Positions 45,901 to 51,367 of a DNA stretch of 51,367 nt are shown here, piece by piece. Both the position numbers and the translations under genes were made by a program. Each line of letters opens with the position of its first letter. The first letter of the stretch is position 1. The notes under the pieces are model-generated. The model did not search any database. It was not told the origin of the DNA and was given only the letters and a program-made list of their open reading frames with translations. The DNA is from UBA1494_A sp963973975 (GTDB taxonomy: Bacteria > Bacteroidota > Bacteroidia > Flavobacteriales_E > Vicingaceae): positions 1 through 51,367 of the forward strand of contig CAXBCF010000023.1 in NCBI GenBank assembly GCA_963973975.1, written 5' to 3'.

Positions 45901-46426
45901 TAGAACTATAGCAGACATCAGTGATCCTGTAATTCGGTTCAGTGGAGACTTTAGTGATGCTCAAAGTTGGATTTGGAATTTCGGAAATACCCAAACATCC
46001 ACACAAGAAGAGGAGACCATCAGCTATCCTGATACAGGAACCTATAGAGTTCAATTAATTGAAACCAATCAATTCAATTGTAGCGATACAGCATTTGAAA
46101 TCATTCGAATCAATCCAAATTTTACAATTAAAATTCCAAATGCATTTACTCCAGATCCAAATGGCTCAAATGGTGGGGCATACAATAAAAATAATCCAAA
46201 CAATACTGTTTTCCATCCTTTTTTAGAATACGTGGAGCAATACCGTTTAATGATTTTCAACAGGTGGGGAGAATTAATTTTTGAATCAAAGGATGTAAAT
46301 ATTGGATGGGATGGCTATTACAGAGGTAGTCTAAGTCAGTCAGATGTTTATGTTTATAAATTAGAAGTTCGCTTTATAGATGGACAAGAAGTAACAAAAG
46401 TTGGAGACATCACCTTGCTAAGATAA
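39971..46426 (+). CDS. SprB-repeat gliding-motility adhesin with PKD and type B T9SS sorting domain
   Basis: The 2151-residue surface protein has a signal peptide (about residues 1-24, up to KATHVMGG), an N-terminal ~450-residue region starting GGEITWECLNNGSYVF that is shared by many Bacteroidota cell-surface proteins, an FnIII-like region (~460-640), twelve SprB repeats of ~76 residues (from ~residue 825; core SCNGxNDGxAxVxxxGGTxPYxYxW and a DANxC strand), one PKD domain (~1905-1955, YNWNFGDG) and a CHU_C type B tail (PNAFTPDPNGSN, FNRWGELIF, GWDGYYRG). SprB is the mobile adhesin that drives gliding and attachment. Its own PorP/SprF partner follows within 3 bp, the classical arrangement needed for secretion. 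The repeats form a four-domain super-repeat (see the separate entry). Confidence 0.95.
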   Translation: MKKIYLLSCFFLFLFFGLHKESKATHVMGGEITWECLNNGSYVFTLKVYRDCNGVNFAVTNHALQVHNFPNTGMISQIPLTFFSVDDITPSCEGSVCATLSPSDPDIPGAIEEYILKSAPVVLNGVPGANGWIFTWTYGNRNAAIDNMVNAQNFGITLRAKMFSYFGRNANTCFDSSPDFFQKPSTIICTGEKFTYNHSAYDNELDSLSYSWAEPLDGNFCTNRPCLLGGLFQENNFPAMVPFDVADGYAFDKPFPDTTFDSRNEQAVLNHETGEITFTSFNSGEFVSVIRVSAYKCGIKVAEVYRELQTVITSGCASNEPPIIPSPLANGTFSDTVKAGEFIEFDIRVFDTLRLDNPKDDSIFFYASGLQFGTNFTDSLTGCLNPPCATLSRPAPDTGFGVFTTKFRWQTTCNHLVNSTPSCITSQNSYLFVIRAFDDFCPAAGQTIASFNLIILEEERVRNPEIYCADVQPNGDVRISWNRPPDPDSSFNYWMIYSALDRNGPYQLIDSLDDYFTTSYLHAGAGANDQSIHYIVRTRSGCHSNWFFLPTDTVSSINIEPTFNDTCVNVSWNPLSNPSPDSSATTYDIYREYPIGSGFALYKSTSATSFCDTFSVCTDSVTYRIELGNSSSICSESSSNIKGIRFQYPLPVVDAGDTFNICTGQSIVIGGSPTSFVGNSFLWTPNDRIDFDTIPNPRANPLSSINYILTVTDSINCMSSDTAFVIVEPSPISNAGNNDTICVQSLPYQLNGTVSVTNSGRWESGTGNFNPDRNTLNATYFPSTTEIANGSVTLQLVSTNNGICDTDTNEIKLFLPTFAAGINLQLEHVTCNGLSDGTAKINISSGNPPFDFSWNTNNGIQTGDTISGLIAGTYDLTISNLFGCDTVLFFTITEPAVLSTTTSVFTDVSCFGLSNGQAIVTASGGSLPYTYFWSNSQTSDTAISLSSGTYTVTVTDDNSCSEVNTIFINEPQVLQSTIASSSNVSCFGFNDGQAIVSGQGGTQPYSYLWSDNQTSDTAFNLIAGNYQVTITDFNNCTDTTNVTITEPAILSLSINSENLTCFQNNSGSAKAIVSGGTSPYTYLWSNNESIDSIQNLAAGVYRVTVTDLNNCTLIDSVTIIEPTILSSNTFTIDNVSCFGLNDGQGLVIPSGGTTPYNYIWSNSHTGDTISNLAVGTYTVTVSDANSCSLIDSIIILEPTVLSISTTVSSNTSCNGLSDGKAVVTATGGTAPYSYFWNNNQISDTATSLAAGTYLVTVTDVNSCSQIDSVTITEPLTLQASIASGTNVSCNGFNDGRAVVSGQGGTLPYSYLWNDNQIADTALNLVAGNYRVTITDANNCSDTTSISITEPAVLSSIVSSTNLACFEDNGGSANILASGGTSPYSYNWSTNETTDSIQSLSAGIYRVTLTDANNCVLIDSINITEPTLLTNINTVLSDVSCNGRNDGIAVSTPSGGTAPYNFLWSNIQVTDTISNLLAGTYTVTISDANNCTLIDTVTISEPVALSISTSMEASVTCSGLNNGQAIVSANGGTLPYSYLWNNNQTSDTASSLSAGTYTVTVTDANSCSIVDSVTITEPLQLQASIASGRSVSCDGFSDGQAIAAGQGGTLPYAYLWSNNQVGDTAFNLSAGNYRVTITDSNNCVAISTISILEPDLFSISLFDEAITCNGFDNGSIKVRHFGGTSPVNYTWNTNQTGDSLVNLAPGNYGVTATDANGCLDSSSFILTEPDSISLSITASDTICINTFIEIRATASGGVGNYSFTWDDNLGNDSVLFLSPPENTLYTVSVTDANNCPVQEASTFIAVRDIFKHQINLSSSGNICRGDSSLLTYTFNGDFPPYTFIWGQNLPNTNPQYVSPQSSTTYRVAVYDACNNTISDTALVQVSDPPEININDITLEDCQVFSVTFNNNTSIDYIYNWNFGDGNSSTLPNPTHAYETPGTYRVNLKVTTQEGCSSEFDGNYLVIVRPRPEAQIFTDRTIADISDPVIRFSGDFSDAQSWIWNFGNTQTSTQEEETISYPDTGTYRVQLIETNQFNCSDTAFEIIRINPNFTIKIPNAFTPDPNGSNGGAYNKNNPNNTVFHPFLEYVEQYRLMIFNRWGELIFESKDVNIGWDGYYRGSLSQSDVYVYKLEVRFIDGQEVTKVGDITLLR
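42665..44938 (+). repeat. Tandem 909-bp super-repeat (four SprB domains per unit) inside the adhesin gene
   Basis: SprB repeats 2-5, 6-9 and 10-11 line up as types A-B-C-D, A-B-C-D, A-B. Boundaries are 42665, 43574 and 44483, exactly 909 bp (303 codons) apart; the third unit ends after domain B at 44938. Type B copies share QGGT-PY and AGNY-VTITD, type C copies share GGTSPY and DSIQ-L-AG, and type D copies share PSGGT-PYN and DTISNL. The sequence after the third half unit diverges. Confidence 0.88.
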
Positions 46427-46429
46427 GAC

Positions 46430-47446
46430 ATGAAAAAATCACTTAAAAAATTCTGTTTAAAGTTTTGTTTGCTTCTAGCAGGCTTTGGCGGCTATTTTTC
46501 AGTGAGTGCACAAGATCCACAGTTCGGACATTTTTACAACAATGCAATGCTTTACAATCCTGCTTTTGCAGGAAATGTTGATTTAGGTCGATTTGCTTTA
46601 AGCTACCGAAATCAATGGCCTGGAATTCAAGGAAGGTTTGTTTCATACGCTGCTTCATACGAGCATTATTTCAATGATATTAATAGTGGCATGGGACTGC
46701 AAATAGTTAATGATAGAGCTGGAACAGGAGGTTTAACTACAACTGGGTTTAATTACATGTATTCCTATCAAATTCGAATTAACCGAAAATTGTCCATTTT
46801 AGCAGGTATAAAAGCTGGTTTTTATAATCGCAGGTTTGACTTTAACAAACTTATTTTCGCCGATCAAATTGCAAACGACGATGCACCAGTTTCAAATGTG
46901 AATGGGTTTAGAGATAAAGTAGGTTTTGCCAATTTTGGACAAGGCTTGGTATTTTACCACATGGAAAAATATTGGTTTGGTTTATCATTCGACCATTTAA
47001 ATCGTCCAACAAATTCATTTGGCGATGTAAATTCAGAATTGGCATTGACAACTGCTATGCAAGGTGGATGGAATTTTCAAGCCAACAAAACCATCAATGG
47101 AAAAGGAAGAGCAACAATTACACCTGCCTTTTTGTACAAAGCTCAACAAGATTGGGATCAACTTGACATAGGGCTATATTATAAAACTTCTCCAATGTTG
47201 TTTGGAATTTGGTACCGAGGCCTGCCGCTAAAATCCAACCAAAGTTCACTGCCAAACGTCGATGCGCTCATGTTTTTGATAGGTATTAAACAAGATGCTA
47301 TCTCTTTTGCCTACTCCTATGACGCAACCCTCTCAAGATTAGCCGGAAGTACTGCAGGAAGTCATGAAATTAGTATCGTTTTTGAATACCCTCAATCTAA
47401 ACGAAGAAGACCCAAGTATTTCCGCGCTCCTTGTCCGAAGTTTTGA
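46430..47446 (+). CDS. PorP/SprF-family T9SS-associated outer-membrane protein
   Basis: The 338-residue protein has a signal peptide (about residues 1-27, ending SVSAQ) and the PorP/SprF pattern: DPQFGHFYNNAMLYNPAFAG at the start, FALSYRNQWPGI, then aromatic-alternating beta strands (SYEHYFNDINSGMGLQI, INRKLSILAGIKAGFYNRR) of a predicted 14-strand barrel and a GSHEISIVFEYP ending. SprF is required for secretion of SprB in Flavobacterium johnsoniae and anchors type B cargo. It starts 3 bp after the adhesin gene, so it is almost certainly its dedicated partner. The C-terminus is basic (KRRRPKYFRAPCPKF), as in many homologs. Confidence 0.95.
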   Translation: MKKSLKKFCLKFCLLLAGFGGYFSVSAQDPQFGHFYNNAMLYNPAFAGNVDLGRFALSYRNQWPGIQGRFVSYAASYEHYFNDINSGMGLQIVNDRAGTGGLTTTGFNYMYSYQIRINRKLSILAGIKAGFYNRRFDFNKLIFADQIANDDAPVSNVNGFRDKVGFANFGQGLVFYHMEKYWFGLSFDHLNRPTNSFGDVNSELALTTAMQGGWNFQANKTINGKGRATITPAFLYKAQQDWDQLDIGLYYKTSPMLFGIWYRGLPLKSNQSSLPNVDALMFLIGIKQDAISFAYSYDATLSRLAGSTAGSHEISIVFEYPQSKRRRPKYFRAPCPKF

Positions 47447-47557
47447 TGTTGCTATTAAGTAATAAGCGCATTCCTAAAATTGGATCTTCCAAGAAAACTT
47501 TTAACATTGAAATACTTTATCAATAATAAAGATTAGTTTCATCGGATGTAAATCAAT

Positions 47558-47565
47558 TAATTTTG
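47558..47565 (+). promoter_or_regulatory. Promoter -7 box of the GreA-like gene
   Basis: TAATTTTG (TAnnTTTG) lies 19 bp before the ATG. No TTG at the usual -33 distance was found. The preceding intergenic stretch holds no other feature that I recognise. Confidence 0.45.
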
Positions 47566-47584
47566 CCGGTCAAAAATTTTTAAA

Positions 47585-48034
47585 ATGCTTTCTAAAACAA
47601 CGCTCATTGAATTTATCAAGTTACAACTCACTTCAAAGCACGATGCGCTTCAGGCTGAATTAGTTGACATGCAACATGAAAAGAGTAATGAAACCAAAAG
47701 TTCTGCTGGTGACAAATATGAAACTTCTCGAGAAATGATGCAGCAAAGTGAAAATCGATTAAATGAAAGCATTGCATACATACAGGAACAAATCAGGCAA
47801 ATAAATCAATTAATTACTCTCAAAACCTTCAATGCAGTTGAAAGTGGAGCTTTGGTTCAAACAAACAAGGGAAATTTCTTTTTTGGAATTAGTTTAGGCA
47901 AACTAGTTTTCAAAGAAGAACCTATTTTTGTGCTTTCTTTAAATGCTCCAATTGGCAAAGCATTTAATGGTAAAAAAGTAAATGATGAAGTGATGTTTCA
48001 AAACCAACACTATTTCATCAAAGCAATTGAATAA
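47585..48034 (+). CDS. GreA/GreB-like coiled-coil protein
   Basis: The 149-residue protein has an N-terminal helical hairpin (residues ~1-75) whose tip, SSAGDKYETSREMMQQ, recalls the acidic GDLSENAEY tip of GreA, and a C-terminal beta domain with NAPIGKAFNGKKVNDEVMF, similar to the SPIGKALLGKKVGDEV of GreA. GreA and GreB stimulate RNA polymerase transcript cleavage through two acidic tip residues. The Asp and Glu here are spaced GDKYE, so activity is plausible but not certain. Automatic annotations sometimes label such proteins otherwise. It is followed after 4 bp by an acyltransferase gene, so a two-gene unit is likely. Confidence 0.65.
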   Translation: MLSKTTLIEFIKLQLTSKHDALQAELVDMQHEKSNETKSSAGDKYETSREMMQQSENRLNESIAYIQEQIRQINQLITLKTFNAVESGALVQTNKGNFFFGISLGKLVFKEEPIFVLSLNAPIGKAFNGKKVNDEVMFQNQHYFIKAIE

Positions 48035-48038
48035 GTCT

Positions 48039-48920
48039 ATGGGTTCACGTTTATTATATTACTGCGTTATTCTTCCAATCTCCTATTTACCTTTTTGGGT
48101 TCTCTATAGAATTTCAGATTTCTTTTTTTTGATAATTTACCACCTTATTGGATATCGCAAAAAAGTAATTCGTGAAAACCTTCAAAAATCATTTCCTGAA
48201 AAAACGAAAAAAGAGCTCAAAAAAATTGAATCAAAATTTTACGCTCATTTCTGTGATTTGGTTATTGAAAGTATTAAGGCTTTCACAATTAGTAAAGAGG
48301 CTGCACAAATAAGAATGAAAGACCGCAACATTGAAATCATCAACCAATTTAAAAAACATAACAAACAAGTTGTTTTGGTTGGCGGACATTACGGAAATTG
48401 GGAGCTTTTTGCGATTACAATTGGCATGGCGTTAGAATACAAACCATTGGCACTTTACACACCACTTCAGGATAAGTTTATCAATGAAAAAATTACCAAC
48501 AGCCGATCTAAATACGGTCTTGAAATGCTTGCCATTCAAGAAATAAAAAATAAAATGAATGAAATTAATCAAGATTTATATGTCACTATTTTTGGTGCCG
48601 ATCAGTCGCCAAGGAAATCACAAAAAGCCTATTGGATGACTTTCTTGAATCAAGAAACTGGCGTGCAATTTGGTACAGAAAAGTTTGCTAAAGAATTTAA
48701 AGCAGTAGTCATTTTTGCGAATATTTATAAAGTCAAAAGAGGATACTACGAAGTACAATATGATTTAATTTGTGAAGATGCTTCTCAGACCAATTACGGG
48801 TTTGTCACAGAAACGCACACAAAAATGCTAGAGAAAGTAATCAATAATGAACCTGAATATTGGTTGTGGAGCCATAAAAGATGGAAACATCCCAGACCTG
48901 AAGGTGAAGAATTAAATTAA
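48039..48920 (+). CDS. LpxL/HtrB-type lysophospholipid (lipid A) acyltransferase
   Basis: The 293-residue protein has a single N-terminal membrane-associated region (YYCVILPISYLPFWVLYRI) and the acyltransferase motif GGHYGNWE (H117-x4-E122, the usual HX4D/E), followed by YTPLQDKFINEKI and VTIFGADQSPRKS. This is the LpxL/HtrB-like family that adds secondary acyl chains to lipid A; Bacteroidota homologs may use other lipids (for example aminolipids). The ATG opening MGSRLLYYC is used; a TTG 12 bp upstream is disfavoured. Together with lpxB it fits a typical outer membrane. Confidence 0.85.
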   Translation: MGSRLLYYCVILPISYLPFWVLYRISDFFFLIIYHLIGYRKKVIRENLQKSFPEKTKKELKKIESKFYAHFCDLVIESIKAFTISKEAAQIRMKDRNIEIINQFKKHNKQVVLVGGHYGNWELFAITIGMALEYKPLALYTPLQDKFINEKITNSRSKYGLEMLAIQEIKNKMNEINQDLYVTIFGADQSPRKSQKAYWMTFLNQETGVQFGTEKFAKEFKAVVIFANIYKVKRGYYEVQYDLICEDASQTNYGFVTETHTKMLEKVINNEPEYWLWSHKRWKHPRPEGEELN

Positions 48921-48945
48921 AAGCATATCATCCTTTGTAATACGG

Positions 48946-48968
48946 ATTCTTATTCGTAATATAAGAAT
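48946..48968 (+). promoter_or_regulatory. Hairpin abutting the GH3 gene start codon
   Basis: The 8-bp inverted repeat ATTCTTAT / ATAAGAAT with a 7-base loop ends one base before the ATG. If formed in mRNA it would mask the translation start; it might equally be a protein-binding dyad. Confidence 0.4.
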
Positions 48969-50498
48969 ATGGGAATATTAGGTAGTCTGGTTAAAACAGC
49001 CATTGAAGTAAATCAAAAGATAAGTTTTCAAAACGATAATCCAATTAATGAGCAAAAAGATCAATTGAAGGAATTGTTGAATAAAGCAAAAGACATTGCT
49101 TTTGGAAAATACTACGGTTTTGAAAAAATCTTAGATTCCAAAGATATTATTAAAGAATTTCAAAAAACGGTTCCGCTGCATAACTACAAACAGATGAGTT
49201 TTTGGTGGGATCAGCAACAGCAATTTCCTGACATCAGTTGGCCTGGGCTACCCAATTATTTTGCACTCACCAGTGGAACCACAGGTAATAGCAGCAAACG
49301 CATTCCTATTACTAATGAACTTTCTGATAGCATGCGAAAAGTTGGTGTTTCATTAACTAGCAGTTTACCCAATTTCGACATTCCTGAAGAAGTATTTGAA
49401 AGCTCAGTACTCATGCTTAGTAGTTCCGCTGACCTCAAAAAAGGAAAACACGGTCATTTGGAAGGCGAAATCAGTGGAATTAATGTGCACAATTTACCAA
49501 ATTGGTATGAATTGTTTTACAAGCCTGGAAAAGAGATTGCCTCTATTGACAATTGGGATCAGCGTTTAGAAGCAATTGTTAAAGAAGCTCCAAATTGGGA
49601 CATTGGGGCTATTGCAGGTATACCTTCATGGGTACTCTTAATGCTTCAAGAAATTGTAAAACAACACAAAATCAAACACATTCAAGACATTTGGCCCAAC
49701 TTTAGAATTTATGCGAGTGGTGGAGTTGCCTTTGAAACCTATCGAGAAGATTTCGAAAAAATTTCGAATAAACCTTTAATTATTATTGACACTTACCTCG
49801 CCTCAGAAGGTTTTTTCGCCTACACTGAGCAATCAAATACATTAGACATGAGACTTGCACTTTCTCATGGGTATTTCTATGAATTTATTCCCTTTGATGA
49901 GCGAGGAGTAGATGAATACGGACAAATTTTAGATAATCCTGAAATTCATACTCTAGATCAAGTTGTAGAAAATCAAGTTTATGTACTGATTATTTCTTCT
50001 TGCGTAGGAGCTTGGCGCTATATGATTGGCGACACCATTCAATTTACTTCAGTTGAACCACATCAAATAAAAATTACTGGGCGCACAAAGTTTTTCCTCA
50101 ATGTTGTGGGCTCTCAGTTGTCTGAAGAAAAAATGGATGAAGCAATTATTGCGACTGCCAAAACTTTGGGAGGAACCATTAATGAATACATGGTGGCTGC
50201 CATGAAAAATTCAGATGGGGAATACATTCATCAATGGGTTCTTGTTTCAAGAGATGAATTGGATGCTCATCAAGCTTCAAAAAAATTGGATGAACTACTT
50301 CAGGAAAAAAATAAAAACTATAAAGTTGCCAGAAGTAAAGCTTTAAAAGGCATTGATGTAAAAATCATTTCTAAGGAAAAGTACAATGATTACCTTTCAG
50401 AAACTAAGAAGAAAGGCGGACAGGTGAAAACCCCAAAAGTGATGAAAGAAGAAAAAATGAAAGGACTACTCGATTTTTTAGGTTTAAAGCCTGCTTAG
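48969..50498 (+). CDS. GH3-family acyl-acid amido synthetase-like protein
   Basis: The 509-residue adenylate-forming protein has the ANL-like phosphate-binding motif FALTSGTTGNSSKRIPIT (residues ~97-114) and the pattern VLIISSCVGAWRYMIGDTIQFTS followed by ITGRTKFFLNVVGSQLSEEKM, characteristic of the GH3 auxin-responsive family. Plant GH3 enzymes conjugate amino acids to hormone acids. Bacterial ones are widespread in Bacteroidota but mostly of unknown substrate. The length is a little shorter than plant GH3 (~600). The stop codon overlaps by 4 bp the convergent metalloprotease-like gene. Confidence 0.93.
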   Translation: MGILGSLVKTAIEVNQKISFQNDNPINEQKDQLKELLNKAKDIAFGKYYGFEKILDSKDIIKEFQKTVPLHNYKQMSFWWDQQQQFPDISWPGLPNYFALTSGTTGNSSKRIPITNELSDSMRKVGVSLTSSLPNFDIPEEVFESSVLMLSSSADLKKGKHGHLEGEISGINVHNLPNWYELFYKPGKEIASIDNWDQRLEAIVKEAPNWDIGAIAGIPSWVLLMLQEIVKQHKIKHIQDIWPNFRIYASGGVAFETYREDFEKISNKPLIIIDTYLASEGFFAYTEQSNTLDMRLALSHGYFYEFIPFDERGVDEYGQILDNPEIHTLDQVVENQVYVLIISSCVGAWRYMIGDTIQFTSVEPHQIKITGRTKFFLNVVGSQLSEEKMDEAIIATAKTLGGTINEYMVAAMKNSDGEYIHQWVLVSRDELDAHQASKKLDELLQEKNKNYKVARSKALKGIDVKIISKEKYNDYLSETKKKGGQVKTPKVMKEEKMKGLLDFLGLKPA

Positions 50499-51205
50499 AG
50501 ATTCAGAAATGGCTCCATTAGCTTTTTATCTTCCGAGCAAATTAATACTTCTCCTTCAGGCAAGTAATAACGTATCATTTTAGCTTTGTAATCTTCTTCA
50601 ATCAATTCATGCTCCAAAATAAACTTTTTGGTCGCTAAAATCTCTTCATGAAAGCCGTGAGCAATGGCAATGTAGTCCGCATTGTGCTCAATAATTTTTC
50701 GCTGCTTTCCCGAAAGTAGGTACTTCGCTCCGAATCTAATCATTTGAAAATTTGAATATTGCTGATAATCCATTAAATGACCTAATTCATGAGCAAACCA
50801 ACCAATCAATACTTTCTCATCTAATCCATCAATTGGCAGTTGTTCTTCGTCACGAACATGATAAGCCAGTTTGATTCTGTACCGCTTTACTCCTTTCAAA
50901 AAAGAACCGATTTTAAGAATAGGCTGTGCTTGCATTGTAGAAGCTCGAATTTTCTTTTGGACTAAGGTTATTTCATAGTCATGTAATTTTTTATAACCTT
51001 CCAAAGCTGTTTCAAAGCAATCTATAATTTTCTGACTCTCAATATTTTCATAAGTAACATTCATATATCTTTGATTCTGACTTTTCTCGATTGAACTAAT
51101 TGGTGAAGTGAATAAGCTCGAATGATTGGAGAAATCAAAAAGCCCAAAAAGGACGATTAGTCCCCCACCGAAATCTTTTATTGTTTTACTATCTAACCAA
51201 TTCAT
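50495..51205 (-). CDS. Metalloprotease-like protein with HELGH motif
   Basis: The 236-residue protein contains a zincin motif FAHELGHLMDYQQY (HExxH) and, ~35 residues later, EHNADYIAIAHG, in which EHNAD could provide the third zinc ligand and an additional Asp. The N-terminus (GGGLIVLFGLF) is only weakly hydrophobic, so membrane targeting is uncertain. I do not recognise a named family; it resembles short, orphan zinc peptidases of Bacteroidota. The start is the first ATG, although a later ATG (near residue 48, MNVTYENIES) is also possible. The coding region overlaps the convergent GH3 gene by four bases. Confidence 0.75.
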   Translation of the reverse strand: MNWLDSKTIKDFGGGLIVLFGLFDFSNHSSLFTSPISSIEKSQNQRYMNVTYENIESQKIIDCFETALEGYKKLHDYEITLVQKKIRASTMQAQPILKIGSFLKGVKRYRIKLAYHVRDEEQLPIDGLDEKVLIGWFAHELGHLMDYQQYSNFQMIRFGAKYLLSGKQRKIIEHNADYIAIAHGFHEEILATKKFILEHELIEEDYKAKMIRYYLPEGEVLICSEDKKLMEPFLNL

Positions 51206-51367
51206 AGTAGCTGAAAGTTAATCAATTTACTATAAAAGCTTTAGCTTATCTGTTAGTTAGCTTGTGAATTAAAGAATGATTAAGAAATCAAAGACAAGAA
51301 TTATGAATCTGGATGACCATGCCTGAAAAAAGTTGACACATTTAGTTCATTAAAACAATGAACAAAT

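Noticed and set aside
48027..48038. TTG start for the LpxL-like gene
   Set aside because: It overlaps the end of the GreA-like gene; the ATG four codons later gives a normal N-terminus.

Overview
This A+T-rich window comes from a member of the Bacteroidota, most likely a Flavobacteriales-type gliding or adhesive bacterium. The evidence is type IX secretion system (T9SS) cargo with type A and type B C-terminal sorting domains, a SprB-like adhesin next to a PorP/SprF partner, BACON domains, a DUF4249-like lipoprotein, and promoter boxes of the Bacteroidota type (TAnnTTTG at -7). Lipid A genes show a Gram-negative envelope. No phage, IS element, rRNA operon or CRISPR array is visible.

Layout. 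1-3.1 kb: the 3' part of a T9SS type B secreted protein, its terminator, a small palindromic repeat and a tRNA with anticodon CAT. 3.1-6.1 kb: a small conserved protein, a PIF1/RecD-like helicase and a LexA-like (HTH + S24) regulator. The two transcription units share a 31-bp operator-like sequence, so this looks like a self-contained, damage-responsive module. 6.2-13.2 kb: a giant M6 metalloprotease with 7 CUB and 10 BACON domains. 13.3-15.9 kb: an HNH nuclease with a possible sulfur-binding domain, a methyltransferase, a VanZ-like membrane protein and a small membrane protein. 15.8-21.6 kb (minus strand): valS, ppk1 and ppx. 21.7-23 kb: a DUF1573 protein, then about 730 bp of non-coding sequence holding a MITE-like structured element. 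23-27.6 kb: a SixA-type phosphatase, a TerB-like protein, an ArfB-type ribosome rescue factor, an RluA-type pseudouridine synthase, a PorE-like protein without its OmpA anchor, and panB. 27.6-34.2 kb: a lipoprotein, dnaK, then surE, a small membrane protein, lpxB and a SpoIID-like gene. 34.2-39.8 kb: an M61 peptidase, a UbiA prenyltransferase, maf, an aminotransferase and uppP. 40-47.4 kb: a 2151-residue SprB-repeat adhesin with its PorP/SprF partner. 47.6-51.2 kb: a GreA-like protein, an LpxL-like acyltransferase, a GH3-family enzyme and an HELGH metalloprotease-like protein.

Most of the window is core metabolism and envelope biology arranged in short operons with 1-50 bp overlaps. The accessory content is the large secreted proteins and the two DNA-processing loci. 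The strongest candidates for something undescribed are the helicase/LexA-like module with its shared operator, the sulfur-binding-like HNH nuclease, the exact 909-bp super-repeat in the adhesin gene, and the structured repeat at about 22.5-22.7 kb.
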